From Halodurantibacterium flavum (GTDB lineage Bacteria > Pseudomonadota > Alphaproteobacteria > Rhodobacterales > Rhodobacteraceae), in NCBI RefSeq assembly GCF_042681825.1, contig NZ_JBHUGH010000003.1:372001-436000 (forward strand): a stretch of DNA of 64,000 nucleotides, read 5' to 3'. The notes below the pieces were generated by a model that worked only from the letters and a program-made list of their open reading frames with translations, searched no databases and was not told the origin of the DNA. The number at the start of each line of letters is the position of its first letter. Position 1 is the stretch's first letter. A program made the translations under genes and the position numbers. Shown piece after piece: positions 1-8,770 of this stretch.

Positions 1-367
1 CGGCAAATGCTGTCTCAACAAGCTCGAGGATGCCGATACGGGCGAGATCGCCTTTACCCGGATCGGCTGCCGTTTGCTGGACGATGCGACCTGCCGCTGC
101 GCGCAGTATGAGCAGCGCAAGCAGTTCGTGCCGGAATGTGTCGTCCTGACGCCCAGGAACATCGGCGAAATCGCTTATTGGATGCCCCGCACCTGCGCCT
201 ATCGGCTGCTGCACGAAGGGCGCCCGCTGCCCGACTGGCATCCCCTGCTGACGGGCGATCCCGAAAGCGTCCATGCGGCCGGCATGTCCGTCCGCGGGCG
301 CACCGTGCCGGAATTCGAGATCGCCGAAGAAGACTGGGAAGATTACATAATTGATGAGGAGCCCTGA
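1..367 (+). CDS. UPF0260 (YcgN-like) CxxCxxCC zinc-cluster protein, 5' truncated
   Basis: The reading frame is open from base 2, so the start lies outside the window. The visible part begins GKCCLNKLEDADTGE, followed by a GCRLLD...CRCAQY block and a VPECV block. This pattern of clustered cysteines is typical of the UPF0260/YcgN family (about 150 residues), thought to bind a metal; the biochemical role is unknown. About 121 residues are present, ending in an acidic tail (EEDWEDYIIDEEP). The stop overlaps the start of ltaE by one base (TGATG), so the two are probably translationally coupled. The family call is firm; the function is not known. Confidence 0.85.
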   Translation, partial: GKCCLNKLEDADTGEIAFTRIGCRLLDDATCRCAQYEQRKQFVPECVVLTPRNIGEIAYWMPRTCAYRLLHEGRPLPDWHPLLTGDPESVHAAGMSVRGRTVPEFEIAEEDWEDYIIDEEP

Positions 368-1419
368 TGTTCTTTGCCTCTGACAACAGTTCGCCCGCCG
401 CCCCCGAAGTGCTGGAGGCCATCGCCCGCGCGAACGAGGGCTATGCGATGCCCTATGGCAACGACCCCATCATGGAGCGTGTGCGCAGCCGCATCCGCGA
501 GATATTCGAGGCGCCCGAGGCCGCCGTTTACCTGGTGGCCACCGGGACTGCGGCGAACTCGCTTGCGCTGGCGATCTTCAACCCGCCCTGGGGCAGCGTC
601 TATTGCCACCGCAACGCCCATATCGAGGAAGACGAATGCGGGGCGCCCGAATTCTACATGGGGGGCGGCAAGCTGGTTCTGCTGGACGGCGACCATGCGC
701 GGATGACGCCCGAGGGGCTGGAAAAGGCCATCGGCTTTACCGGCCGCGCAGGCGTTCACAACCTGCAAAAAGGGATGCTGTCGCTGACCAACGCGACCGA
801 GAACGGCACGATCTACCGCCCGGGGGATGTGGCGCGGCTTACGGCCATTGCGCGCGCGCATGGGCTGCCCAGCCACATGGACGGCGCCCGGTTTGCCAAT
901 GCCGTCGTCTCGGCCGGATGCACCCCGGCCGAGATGACGTGGAAGGCCGGGATCGACGTCCTGTCCTTTGGCGGCACCAAGAACGGGCTGATGGGGGTCG
1001 AGGCAGTGGTGATATTCGACCCCGCCAAGGCATGGGAATTCGAGTTGCGGCGCAAACGGGGCGGGCATCTCTTTTCCAAGCACCGCTACCTTTCGGCACA
1101 GATGGAGGCCTATGTGACCGATGACCTCTGGCTGCGGCTTGCGGGTCAGGCGAACCGGGCAGCGGCGCGCCTGTCGCAGGGTATCCTGAGCGTTCCGGGG
1201 GCAAGCCTCGTTCACCCGACCGAGGCGAATGCCGTCTTTGCAAGCTGGCCGCGCGGTGGGCACCGCAAGGCGCAGGAGGCAGGCGCGGCCTATTACTTCT
1301 GGCCCTTCAACCAGTCGCTGGACGGCCCCGACCATGAACCGCTTTCGGCGCGTCTGGTGTGCAGCTGGTCCACGACCGATCAGGACGTGGACCGCTTCCT
1401 GGAGCTGATCCGGGGCTAG
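367..1419 (+). CDS. ltaE: Low-specificity L-threonine aldolase
   Basis: A PLP enzyme that cleaves L-threonine or L-allo-threonine to glycine and acetaldehyde in the cytoplasm. At 350 residues it has the usual length. Visible marks are the N-terminal FASDN motif, the ATGTAAN phosphate-binding segment near residue 58, the HMDGARFANA block with Asp172, and the SFGGTKNG motif with the predicted PLP lysine Lys205. It belongs to the beta-eliminating lyase/fold-type I family. The start codon overlaps the stop of the UPF0260 gene. It ends convergent with the DsbA-like gene, overlapping it by 4 bp (1416-1419). Substrate stereopreference cannot be read from the sequence. Confidence 0.93.
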   Translation: MFFASDNSSPAAPEVLEAIARANEGYAMPYGNDPIMERVRSRIREIFEAPEAAVYLVATGTAANSLALAIFNPPWGSVYCHRNAHIEEDECGAPEFYMGGGKLVLLDGDHARMTPEGLEKAIGFTGRAGVHNLQKGMLSLTNATENGTIYRPGDVARLTAIARAHGLPSHMDGARFANAVVSAGCTPAEMTWKAGIDVLSFGGTKNGLMGVEAVVIFDPAKAWEFELRRKRGGHLFSKHRYLSAQMEAYVTDDLWLRLAGQANRAAARLSQGILSVPGASLVHPTEANAVFASWPRGGHRKAQEAGAAYYFWPFNQSLDGPDHEPLSARLVCSWSTTDQDVDRFLELIRG

Positions 1420-2012
1420 AGCTTGCCGGAGAGATGGGCGTCAAGATCGGCAAGCCGGTCTTGACCCCAGAACTTTTCGTCCCCCACGACGTAAAAGGGC
1501 GCGCCAAAAACACCTGCCGCCACGGCCTCTTCAAGGTTCGTGGCATAGGTCTCGGCCGCCATCAGCAGCCCGCGATCGGCGATCCCCGGGTCGAACCCCG
1601 CCGCCGCCAGAACGTCGCGGATCACGCTGTCTTCGGCAATGTCGCGCCCTTCGGCCCAGCAGGCCCGCCCGAACCCATGGACCAGCGCGCCCAGATCACC
1701 GCCGCCCGCAGCCTGCGCGGCGATCACCGCATAATTCGACGGCGCGCCATTGGTCGGCCAGAACATCGGTTGCGGGTCGAGCTTCAGCCCGGCCTTGGCG
1801 GACTGGCGCCGGAGTTCCTGCAACCGGTAATCCTTGCGGGCCTGATGACGGTCCGCCAGAACCTGCCCGCCCGTCCGCCCGAAAAGCGCCGTCGTATCCA
1901 CGGGCTTGTAGCGGATGGTTGCCCCATGACGTGCTGCGATCTCCTCCAGCCGCGTCCCGGCAAGATAGACATAGGGCGACAAGGTCGTGAGATAGTAGTC
2001 GATATGCGCCAT
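1416..2012 (-). CDS. 2-hydroxychromene-2-carboxylate isomerase-like (DsbA/GST-kappa fold) protein
   Basis: A 198-residue protein starting MAHIDYYLTTLSPYVYL. The Ser12-Pro-Tyr motif replaces the CxxC of true DsbA and matches the GST-kappa/HCCA isomerase group, which uses glutathione. A thioredoxin-fold C-terminus with GVFGAPFYVVGDEKFWGQDRL is diagnostic of the family. I chose the ATG at 2012 because a clear AGGAG ribosome site lies 7-8 bases upstream; an upstream in-frame start at 2045 has none. No aromatic-degradation genes lie nearby, so the substrate is unknown. A general glutathione-linked detoxification role is an inference. Confidence 0.85.
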   Translation of the reverse strand: MAHIDYYLTTLSPYVYLAGTRLEEIAARHGATIRYKPVDTTALFGRTGGQVLADRHQARKDYRLQELRRQSAKAGLKLDPQPMFWPTNGAPSNYAVIAAQAAGGGDLGALVHGFGRACWAEGRDIAEDSVIRDVLAAAGFDPGIADRGLLMAAETYATNLEEAVAAGVFGAPFYVVGDEKFWGQDRLADLDAHLSGKL

Positions 2013-2114
2013 GGCCGCTTCTCCTTGCCGTGCCGAGGTTTGCAAGACCGTAGCCGGGTGATAAGCGGTGTCAACGCCGCGAATCCGTCACAAGCTGCTG
2101 CCCAAGGACAAGCC

Positions 2115-3131
2115 ATGCCCGCCATGAACGAACCCAAGCTGATCGCCGGAAATGCCAACCGGACGCTTGCCAATGCCATTGCCCGGCGCATGTCGATGCA
2201 TCGCGGCATGTCCGTCAGCCTTGTGGACGCGCGGGTCGAACGCTTCAATGACCAGGAGATCTTTGTCGAGGTCTACGAGAACGTGCGCGGCGAGGACATG
2301 TTCATCATCCAGCCGACCTCCAACCCGGCCAATGACAACCTGATGGAGCTGCTGATCATCGCGGATGCGCTGCGCCGGTCCTCGGCCGACCGGATCACCG
2401 CGGTCATCCCCTATTTCGGCTACGCGCGTCAGGATCGGCGCACCAAGGCCCGCACGCCGATTTCGGCCAAGCTCGTCGCCAATCTTCTGACCGAGGCGGG
2501 CATCGAACGTATCCTGACGCTCGACCTGCACGCGGCGCAGATCCAGGGATTTTTCGACATCCCGGTGGACAACCTCTATGCCGCGCCGATCTTTGCGCTG
2601 GATGTGGAACACAACTTTCGCGGCCGCCTGCAGGACGTGACCGTCGTTTCCCCCGATGTGGGCGGCGTGGCCCGGGCGCGCGAGCTTGCGAAACGGATCG
2701 GTTGCGCGCTGGCCATCGTCGACAAGCGCCGCGAAAAACCCGGCGAGATCGCCGAGATGACCGTGATCGGTGAAGTTCAGGGCAAGACCTGCATCATCGT
2801 CGATGACATCTGCGACACCGCCGGCACGCTCTGCAAGGCCGCCGAGGTGCTGATCGAGAACGGCGCGACCGAGGTTCATTCCTACATCACCCACGGCGTC
2901 CTGTCCGGCCCCGCGGTGGAACGGATCACCAAATCGGTCATGAAAAGCCTTGTCATCACCGACTCGATCGAACCGACCGAAGCCGTTCGCGCCGCCCCGA
3001 ACATCCGTATTGTCCCCACGGCCCCGATGTTTGCGCAGGCGATCCTGAACATCTGGAACGGCACCTCGGTCTCGTCGCTCTTCGAGACGGATACGCTCTG
3101 GCCGATCTATGAGGGGATGTATTCCCGCTGA
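2115..3131 (+). CDS. prs: Ribose-phosphate pyrophosphokinase (PRPP synthetase)
   Basis: Makes PRPP from ribose 5-phosphate and ATP, feeding purine, pyrimidine, histidine, tryptophan and NAD synthesis. From the ATG at 2115, with AAGGA six bases upstream, the protein has 338 residues, slightly longer than the usual 310-320. Visible motifs: VEVYENVRGEDMFIIQ near the N-terminus, the YARQDRRTKARTPIS ATP-binding stretch, the LDLHAAQIQGFFDIP metal-binding segment, and the PRPP loop IIVDDICDTAGT. The frame stays open far upstream (to 1359), but that part is antisense to the isomerase gene. It stands alone between genes on the opposite strand. Confidence 0.96.
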   Translation: MPAMNEPKLIAGNANRTLANAIARRMSMHRGMSVSLVDARVERFNDQEIFVEVYENVRGEDMFIIQPTSNPANDNLMELLIIADALRRSSADRITAVIPYFGYARQDRRTKARTPISAKLVANLLTEAGIERILTLDLHAAQIQGFFDIPVDNLYAAPIFALDVEHNFRGRLQDVTVVSPDVGGVARARELAKRIGCALAIVDKRREKPGEIAEMTVIGEVQGKTCIIVDDICDTAGTLCKAAEVLIENGATEVHSYITHGVLSGPAVERITKSVMKSLVITDSIEPTEAVRAAPNIRIVPTAPMFAQAILNIWNGTSVSSLFETDTLWPIYEGMYSR

Positions 3132-3150
3132 GCGCAGGGCGTCGTTGCGG

Positions 3151-3903
3151 TCATCCCGGCAATGTGACGATGATCGCCCCGCTTCGCGTCGCGACGACCG
3201 TATGTTCATATTGCACGACCGGTGCCGCAGGCTCGCTGAAAAGCGTCCATTCATCCTGGGCTCCTGACGTGGCCCAGACCCCGCCCCGTGACAGGAACGG
3301 CTCTACCGTCAGCACGAGTCCGGCGTTGATCCGGCGCTTGTCCCTTTTCGTCGGCCAGGTCGGGATTTCCTCGGGCGCTTCATGCAGCGCACGCCCGACC
3401 CCGTGGCTGGCGAGGTTCCGGATCAATGTATAGCCCCGCTGCGCGGCAAAACGCCCGATGGCATTTCCAATGCCCGCCAGCGGCCGGCCATGCCCCACCT
3501 GTGCGATCCCGATCTGCGTGGCGCGTTGCCCATCCCGGCAAAGCCGGTCAAGGGCGGGGGCCACGGGCCCCACGGTAAAGGTCGCACCCGTGTCGGCAAA
3601 ATATCCGTCGCGCGAGGCCGAGACGTCGATATTCACCAGGTCCCCCTGCGCGAGCACTCGTTCTCCCGGTATGCCATGGGCGATCTCTTCGTTGACGCTG
3701 ATGCATGTCGCACCCGGAAAGTCATAGGTTTCCTGAGGCGCTGAAACGGCCCCTTCCCTTTCCAGAAGCTCGTGCCCGATCCCGTCAAGCTCTCGCGTTG
3801 TCATGCCCGGCTCCATCGCCGCGGCCATGGACTGCATCGTGTTGGCGACAATCCTGCCGATCCTGCGCAGGCCTTCCAGTTCTTCCTCATGGGTGATCGT
3901 CAT
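3151..3903 (-). CDS. map: Type I methionine aminopeptidase
   Basis: Removes the N-terminal methionine from nascent proteins. The 250-residue chain is a minimal type Ia enzyme without an N-terminal extension. All five metal ligands can be read: Asp93 (NIDVSA), Asp104 (FADTGATF), His167 (ASHGVGR), Glu201 (TVEPF) and Glu233 (QYEHTVV); His76 in the AHGIPG loop is the substrate-contacting histidine. It lies downstream of the atp operon terminator, so it should have its own promoter in 3904-3995, although I do not see a convincing one. It converges on prs with about 20 bp between the stops. Confidence 0.96.
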   Translation of the reverse strand: MTITHEEELEGLRRIGRIVANTMQSMAAAMEPGMTTRELDGIGHELLEREGAVSAPQETYDFPGATCISVNEEIAHGIPGERVLAQGDLVNIDVSASRDGYFADTGATFTVGPVAPALDRLCRDGQRATQIGIAQVGHGRPLAGIGNAIGRFAAQRGYTLIRNLASHGVGRALHEAPEEIPTWPTKRDKRRINAGLVLTVEPFLSRGGVWATSGAQDEWTLFSEPAAPVVQYEHTVVATRSGAIIVTLPG

Positions 3904-3995
3904 TGTCGGACCTCTTCAGGGGTGCCACCGACGCAACAAGCAATAGCGCTTTGTCGCACAGGCCTCGTTCCGCCATCTAGTTTATCAATGGCAAA

Positions 3996-4030
3996 TAAAA
4001 AAGCCCCGGCGCATCACGCACCGGGGCTTT
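3996..4030 (-). terminator. Intrinsic terminator of the atp operon
   Basis: Read on the minus strand, a 10-bp perfect stem (arms 4021-4030 and 4000-4009, AAAGCCCCGG type) with an 11-base loop is followed by an uninterrupted run of T. It begins about 20 bases after the atpC stop. This is a textbook rho-independent terminator and separates the atp operon from map. Confidence 0.9.
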
Positions 4031-4050
4031 CCCTGTTCTCAACGTGACTG

Positions 4051-4449
4051 TCAGACGCCGACGGCCGTCCGAAGAGCGCGGTAGTCCGAGACCAGAAGCT
4101 CCGCATCCGCGCGGGCTTCGGGGGCGGCGCGGTCGGCCGCGGCCTGGGCCTCGGCGATCATGCCGTCCATGATTTCGGCCGTGACCTCAGCCACCGGCAA
4201 GGCGCGTTCGGCAAGAACCGAGGTCGCCGCCGGGGTGATCTCGGCGAAACCGCCGGTCACCGCATATTCCGCCGTGCCCTCGGTGCTGCGCACGCGCAGG
4301 ACGCCCGGACGCAGCGTCGCGATGGTCGGCGAATGATCGGGCATTGCCGTCATGTAGCCTTCCGCCGCCGGGATCTGCACCTCGGTCGCCTGGACGGAGG
4401 TCAGCCTCCGTTCAGGGGATACGAGGTCGAACTGCATGGTCTTGGCCAT
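4051..4449 (-). CDS. atpC: F1 ATP synthase epsilon subunit
   Basis: The central-stalk and regulatory epsilon subunit of the F1 sector, 132 residues. The N-terminal beta-sandwich shows MQFDLVSPERRL...EVQIPAAEGYMTAMPDHSP, the conserved family signature. The C-terminal helical part (about residues 85-130) is alanine-rich and shorter than the E. coli arm. It is the last gene of atpHAGDC, 10 bp after atpD, and is followed by a strong terminator. Confidence 0.95.
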   Translation of the reverse strand: MAKTMQFDLVSPERRLTSVQATEVQIPAAEGYMTAMPDHSPTIATLRPGVLRVRSTEGTAEYAVTGGFAEITPAATSVLAERALPVAEVTAEIMDGMIAEAQAAADRAAPEARADAELLVSDYRALRTAVGV

Positions 4450-4459
4450 GTCTCCCCCC

Positions 4460-5884
4460 TCAGGCCGCTGCTGCGGCGAGACGCTCGGCCTTGGCGATCA
4501 CGTCGTCGATGTCGCCGACCATGTAGAAGGCGGCCTCGGGCAGGTGGTCGTATTCGCCGGCCACAACCGCCTTGAACGACGCAATGGTCTTTTCCAGCGG
4601 CACCTGAATACCGTCGGCACCGGTAAAGACCTTGGCCACGTCGAAGGGCTGCGACAGGAAGCGCTGGATCTTCCGGGCGCGCGACACGGTCAGCTTGTCC
4701 TCTTCCGACAGTTCGTCCATGCCGAGGATGGCGATGATGTCCTGCAGCGACTTGTAACGCTGAAGGATACCCTGAACGTCGCGTGCAACCTGATAGTGCT
4801 CTTCGCCCACGATGACCGGATCAAGGATCCGGCTGTTGGAGTCGAGCGGATCGACCGCCGGGTAGATGCCGAGCTCGGAGATTGCGCGCGACAGAACGGT
4901 CGTGGCGTCGAGGTGGGCGAACGAGGTGGCCGGTGCGGGGTCGGTAAGGTCGTCGGCCGGGACGTAGATCGCCTGCACCGAGGTGATCGAGCCCGCCTTG
5001 GTCGAGGTGATGCGTTCCTGCAGCGCGCCCATGTCGGTGGCCAGCGTCGGCTGGTAGCCCACCGCCGAAGGGATACGACCCAGAAGCGCCGACACCTCGG
5101 ACCCCGCCTGCGTAAAGCGGAAGATGTTGTCGACGAAGAACAGAACGTCCGTTCCCGACTGGTCGCGGAACTGCTCGGCCAGCGTCAGGCCGGTCAGCGC
5201 CACGCGGGCACGTGCCCCCGGAGGCTCGTTCATCTGCCCGTAGACAAGGGCCACCTTGGATTCGCCCAGATTGTCGACGTTGATAACGCCCGACTCGATC
5301 ATCTCATGGTAAAGGTCGTTGCCCTCACGGGTCCGCTCACCCACGCCCGCGAACACGGAATAGCCCGAGTGCACCTTGGCGATGTTGTTGATGAGTTCCA
5401 TGATGAGAACGGTCTTGCCCACGCCGGCACCGCCAAAGAGGCCGATCTTGCCGCCCTTGGAATAGGGTGCGAGCAGGTCGATCACCTTGATCCCGGTCAC
5501 GAGGATTTCGGACTCGGTCGACTGGGCGACGAAATCCGGCGCCTGCTGGTGGATCGCGCGGGTCTCGGTTGCGGCGACGGGGCCTTTTTCGTCGATCGGC
5601 TCGCCGATCACGTTCAGGATCCGACCCAGCGTCGCGTCGCCGACCGGAACCGAGATCGGCTCTTCCAGGTCGTTGACCGCGGCGCCGCGGACCAGACCTT
5701 CGGTCGAGTCCATGGCGATGGTGCGCACCGTGTTCTCGCCGAGATGCTGCGCCACCTCGAGCACGAGGCGCTTGCCGTTGTTCTCGGTCTCCAGCGCGTT
5801 CAGAATGGCCGGAAGCGCGCCCTCGAACTGAACGTCGACGACGGCGCCGATGACCTGCGTGACTTTGCCGACTGATTTGGCCAT
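4460..5884 (-). CDS. atpD: F1 ATP synthase beta subunit
   Basis: The catalytic subunit of F1, 474 residues, standard length. The P-loop GGAGVGKT is at residues 151-158, the catalytic glutamate is in GERTREGND (Glu183), and a DELSEEDKL motif lies in the C-terminal domain. It makes or hydrolyses ATP at three sites per F1. It follows the ohr-like gene by 21 bp and precedes atpC by 10 bp, so it should be on the same transcript. Confidence 0.98.
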   Translation of the reverse strand: MAKSVGKVTQVIGAVVDVQFEGALPAILNALETENNGKRLVLEVAQHLGENTVRTIAMDSTEGLVRGAAVNDLEEPISVPVGDATLGRILNVIGEPIDEKGPVAATETRAIHQQAPDFVAQSTESEILVTGIKVIDLLAPYSKGGKIGLFGGAGVGKTVLIMELINNIAKVHSGYSVFAGVGERTREGNDLYHEMIESGVINVDNLGESKVALVYGQMNEPPGARARVALTGLTLAEQFRDQSGTDVLFFVDNIFRFTQAGSEVSALLGRIPSAVGYQPTLATDMGALQERITSTKAGSITSVQAIYVPADDLTDPAPATSFAHLDATTVLSRAISELGIYPAVDPLDSNSRILDPVIVGEEHYQVARDVQGILQRYKSLQDIIAILGMDELSEEDKLTVSRARKIQRFLSQPFDVAKVFTGADGIQVPLEKTIASFKAVVAGEYDHLPEAAFYMVGDIDDVIAKAERLAAAAA

Positions 5885-5905
5885 GTGGATCTCCTGAGTA
5901 TCCCG

Positions 5906-6316
5906 TTACGCCACTGCGATGGTGACGTCGATGTTGTTCCGAGTGGCCCGCGAATACGGGCAGATTTCATGGGCGGCCTCGGCCAGCGCCTCGACCTTGG
6001 ACCGGTCGGCACCGGGCACCGAGACCGTGATCTTGACGCCGAGCATGAAGCTGATGTCGTCCTTGGACAGCGAAACCTCGACCGTCACGCGGGCCCTGGA
6101 CCCGTCAACGTCATGCTTCTTGCCAAGTGCGAGGACGGCCTGCCCGAAGCAGGACGCCCAGCCCATGGCGAAAAGCTGTTCGGGGTTCATCCCGTCGCCC
6201 GAGCCGCCCATCTCCTTGGGCAGGGACATCGCAAAGGCCGCGCCCCCGTTGTCGAGCGCGACCCGTCCGTCACGTCCGCCGCGGGAAGTCGCCGAGACTG
6301 TCATCAACTTCTGCAT
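5906..6316 (-). CDS. Ohr-type organic hydroperoxide resistance protein (OsmC superfamily) inside the atp operon
   Basis: A 136-residue Ohr/OsmC protein. Ohr enzymes are thiol peroxidases that reduce organic and fatty-acid hydroperoxides with lipoylated proteins as reductant. The reactive cysteine Cys56 (WASCFGQA) and partner Cys119 (EICPYSRAT) are present, as are the active-site Arg15 and Glu46 (NPEQLFA), so it should be catalytically competent. It lies between atpG (15 bp away) and atpD (21 bp away) on the same strand with no visible terminator or promoter, so it should be co-transcribed with ATP synthase. No OhrR-type regulator is adjacent. I recall an extra reading frame at this place in atp operons of related phototrophs; not checked. 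Confidence 0.9.
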   Translation of the reverse strand: MQKLMTVSATSRGGRDGRVALDNGGAAFAMSLPKEMGGSGDGMNPEQLFAMGWASCFGQAVLALGKKHDVDGSRARVTVEVSLSKDDISFMLGVKITVSVPGADRSKVEALAEAAHEICPYSRATRNNIDVTIAVA

Positions 6317-6331
6317 CGTCTATCCCCTCTG

Positions 6332-7207
6332 TCAGAGCGCCTCGGCACCCGAGATGATTTCGATAAGCTCTTTGGTGATCGCGGCCTGACGCGAGCGGTT
6401 GTATTCGATGGTCAGTCGGTCGATCATGTCGCCGGCGTTGCGCGTGGCGTTGTCCATCGCGCTCATGCGGGCGCCCTGTTCGGAGGCCGCGTTTTCCAGC
6501 AGCGCGGTGAAGATCTGCGTCGCGACCGCCCGCGGCAGCAGGTCGGCCAAGATCGCCTCTTCGCCCGGCTCATAGTCATAGAGAGCCGAGGCGCCCTGAC
6601 CTTCGACCGCATCGAACTGCGCCGGGATGATCTGCTGCGCGGTCGGGATCTGGCTGATCACCGACTGGAAGCGGTTGTAGAAGATCGTCGCGACGTCGAA
6701 TTCGCCCGCGTCGAAGCGCGTCAGAACATCCTGCGCGATCTCATGGGCATTGACATACCCGATCCGCTTGACCTCCGAGAGGTCCACATGGCCGATGAAA
6801 TACTGCGAGAGATCGCGCTTGATGATCTCGCGCCCCTTCTTGCCGACCGTGAGGATCTTGACCTCTTTGCCCTGCGCCAGAAGTTCCTGGGCACGCAGCC
6901 GGGCAAGACGCGCGATCGACGAGTTGAAGGCACCCGCAAGCCCCCGCTCGGCCGTCATGACGACCAGAAGGTGCACCCGGTCCTGCCCCGTCCCGGTCAG
7001 AAGCCGGGGTGCGTTGTCGGACTGGCCGACCGAACCCGCAAGCCCGCCCAGAACGGCGTTGATCCGTTCGGCATAGGGGCGCGCGGCCTCGGCGGCTTCC
7101 TGGGCGCGGCGGAGCTTTGCCGCCGCGACCATCTGCATCGCCTTCGTGATCTTCCGCGTCGACTTGACGCTTCCGATCCGGTTTTTCAGGTCCTTAAGGC
7201 TAGGCAT
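6332..7207 (-). CDS. atpG: F1 ATP synthase gamma subunit
   Basis: The rotating central shaft of F1, 291 residues. The N-terminal helix begins MPSLKDLKNRIGSVKSTRKI, with the conserved KITKAMQMVAAAKLRRAQ stretch. The C-terminal helix has ASEQGARMSAMDNATRNAGDMI and ends with RQAAITKELIEIISGA, both family hallmarks. It is the third gene of the operon, 24 bp after atpA, and is followed by the ohr gene rather than directly by atpD. Confidence 0.97.
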   Translation of the reverse strand: MPSLKDLKNRIGSVKSTRKITKAMQMVAAAKLRRAQEAAEAARPYAERINAVLGGLAGSVGQSDNAPRLLTGTGQDRVHLLVVMTAERGLAGAFNSSIARLARLRAQELLAQGKEVKILTVGKKGREIIKRDLSQYFIGHVDLSEVKRIGYVNAHEIAQDVLTRFDAGEFDVATIFYNRFQSVISQIPTAQQIIPAQFDAVEGQGASALYDYEPGEEAILADLLPRAVATQIFTALLENAASEQGARMSAMDNATRNAGDMIDRLTIEYNRSRQAAITKELIEIISGAEAL

Positions 7208-7231
7208 CTACCTTGTCCTCTCGTCCCGCCC

Positions 7232-8770
7232 TCAGGCGAAGTCTTTCGCGAACTCGTCGAGCGCCGCCTTGATCTTGTCTTCCAGCTCACCCTTCACCTT
7301 GCGGTCGTTGAAGGTGATGTCGTCCAGCAGGGCACGGTGGTTGTTGCGCAGGTGGTTCAGCAGCGCCTGCTCGAACCGGCCGACATCCCTGACGGCGATC
7401 TTGTCCAGATAGCCCTTGGTGCCGGCATAGATCACGCAGACGATTTCAGCGTTGGTCAGCGGCGAGTATTGCGGCTGCTTCATCAGCTCGGTCAGGCGCG
7501 CGCCACGGTTCAGCAGGCGCTGGGTCGAGGCGTCGAGGTCCGAACCGAACTGGGCGAAGGCCGCCATTTCGCGATACTGCGCCAGTTCCAGCTTGACCGG
7601 GCCGGCGACCGACTTCATCGCATCCGTCTGGGCCGAAGACCCCACCCGCGAGACCGACAGACCGGTGTTCACGGCCGGGCGGATACCCTGGTAGAAGAGT
7701 TCGGTTTCAAGGAAGATCTGGCCGTCGGTGATCGAGATCACGTTGGTCGGGATATAGGCCGACACGTCGCCTGCCTGGGTCTCGATGATCGGCAGCGCGG
7801 TCAGCGAGCCTGCGCCGAAATCCTCGTTCAGCTTGGCCGAACGCTCCAGCAGGCGCGAGTGGAGGTAGAACACGTCGCCCGGATAGGCTTCGCGGCCCGG
7901 CGGACGGCGCAGCAGCAGCGACATCTGACGGTAGGCGACGGCCTGCTTGGACAGGTCATCATAGATGATCAGCGCGTGGCGGCCGTTGTCGCGGAAATAT
8001 TCCGCCATCGCGGTCGCCGAATAGGGCGCCAGGAACTGCATCGGCGCCGGGTCCGAGGCGGTCGCGGCCACGACGATCGTGTATTCGATCGCGCCGGTTT
8101 CCTCGAGCTTTTTCACCAGCTGCGCCACGGTCGAACGCTTTTGCCCGATCGCGACATAGATGCAGTAGAGTTTCTTGGACTCGTCGTCGCCAGCGGCCTC
8201 GTTGTAGGACTTCTGGTTGAGGATCGTGTCCATCGCGATGGCCGACTTGCCGGTCTGGCGGTCGCCGATGATCAGTTCGCGCTGGCCACGGCCTACAGGG
8301 ATCATCGCGTCCACCGATTTGAGGCCGGTCGCCATCGGCTCATGCACCGATTTCCGCGGGATGATGCCAGGGGCCTTCACGTCGGCCACACGACGCTCGG
8401 TCGCGGCGATCGGGCCCTTGCCGTCGATGGGATTGCCGAGACCGTCCACAACCCGACCCAGAAGCGCATCACCGGCGGGGACGTCCACGATCGACTTGGT
8501 GCGCTTGACGACGTCACCTTCCTTGATCGAGCGGTCGTCGCCGAAGATCACGATACCGACGTTGTCGACCTCAAGGTTCAGCGCCATGCCGCGGATGCCG
8601 CCGGGGAACTCGACCATTTCGCCAGCCTGAACGTTGTCGAGGCCGTGGACCCGGGCGATACCGTCACCGACCGAGAGCACGCGGCCCACTTCGGCGACTT
8701 CGGCTTCCTGACCGAAGTTCTTGATCTGCTCCTTGAGGATCGCAGAGATCTCAGCTGCTTGGATACCCAT
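7232..8770 (-). CDS. atpA: F1 ATP synthase alpha subunit
   Basis: The non-catalytic nucleotide-binding subunit, 512 residues. The P-loop reads GDRQTGKS (residues 169-176), with Ser instead of the more common Thr at the last position. The arginine-finger segment (NTGLSVSRVGSSAQT) and the conserved LYYQGIRPAVN-type motif (here LFYQGIRPAVN) are present. Its start codon shares one base with the atpH stop (TAATG), indicating translational coupling. Confidence 0.98.
   Translation of the reverse strand: MGIQAAEISAILKEQIKNFGQEAEVAEVGRVLSVGDGIARVHGLDNVQAGEMVEFPGGIRGMALNLEVDNVGIVIFGDDRSIKEGDVVKRTKSIVDVPAGDALLGRVVDGLGNPIDGKGPIAATERRVADVKAPGIIPRKSVHEPMATGLKSVDAMIPVGRGQRELIIGDRQTGKSAIAMDTILNQKSYNEAAGDDESKKLYCIYVAIGQKRSTVAQLVKKLEETGAIEYTIVVAATASDPAPMQFLAPYSATAMAEYFRDNGRHALIIYDDLSKQAVAYRQMSLLLRRPPGREAYPGDVFYLHSRLLERSAKLNEDFGAGSLTALPIIETQAGDVSAYIPTNVISITDGQIFLETELFYQGIRPAVNTGLSVSRVGSSAQTDAMKSVAGPVKLELAQYREMAAFAQFGSDLDASTQRLLNRGARLTELMKQPQYSPLTNAEIVCVIYAGTKGYLDKIAVRDVGRFEQALLNHLRNNHRALLDDITFNDRKVKGELEDKIKAALDEFAKDFA

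Noticed and set aside
4436..5875. 479-codon plus-strand frame opposite atpD
   Set aside because: Antisense shadow of atpD; composition rich in Arg/His/Asp/Gly typical of such shadows.
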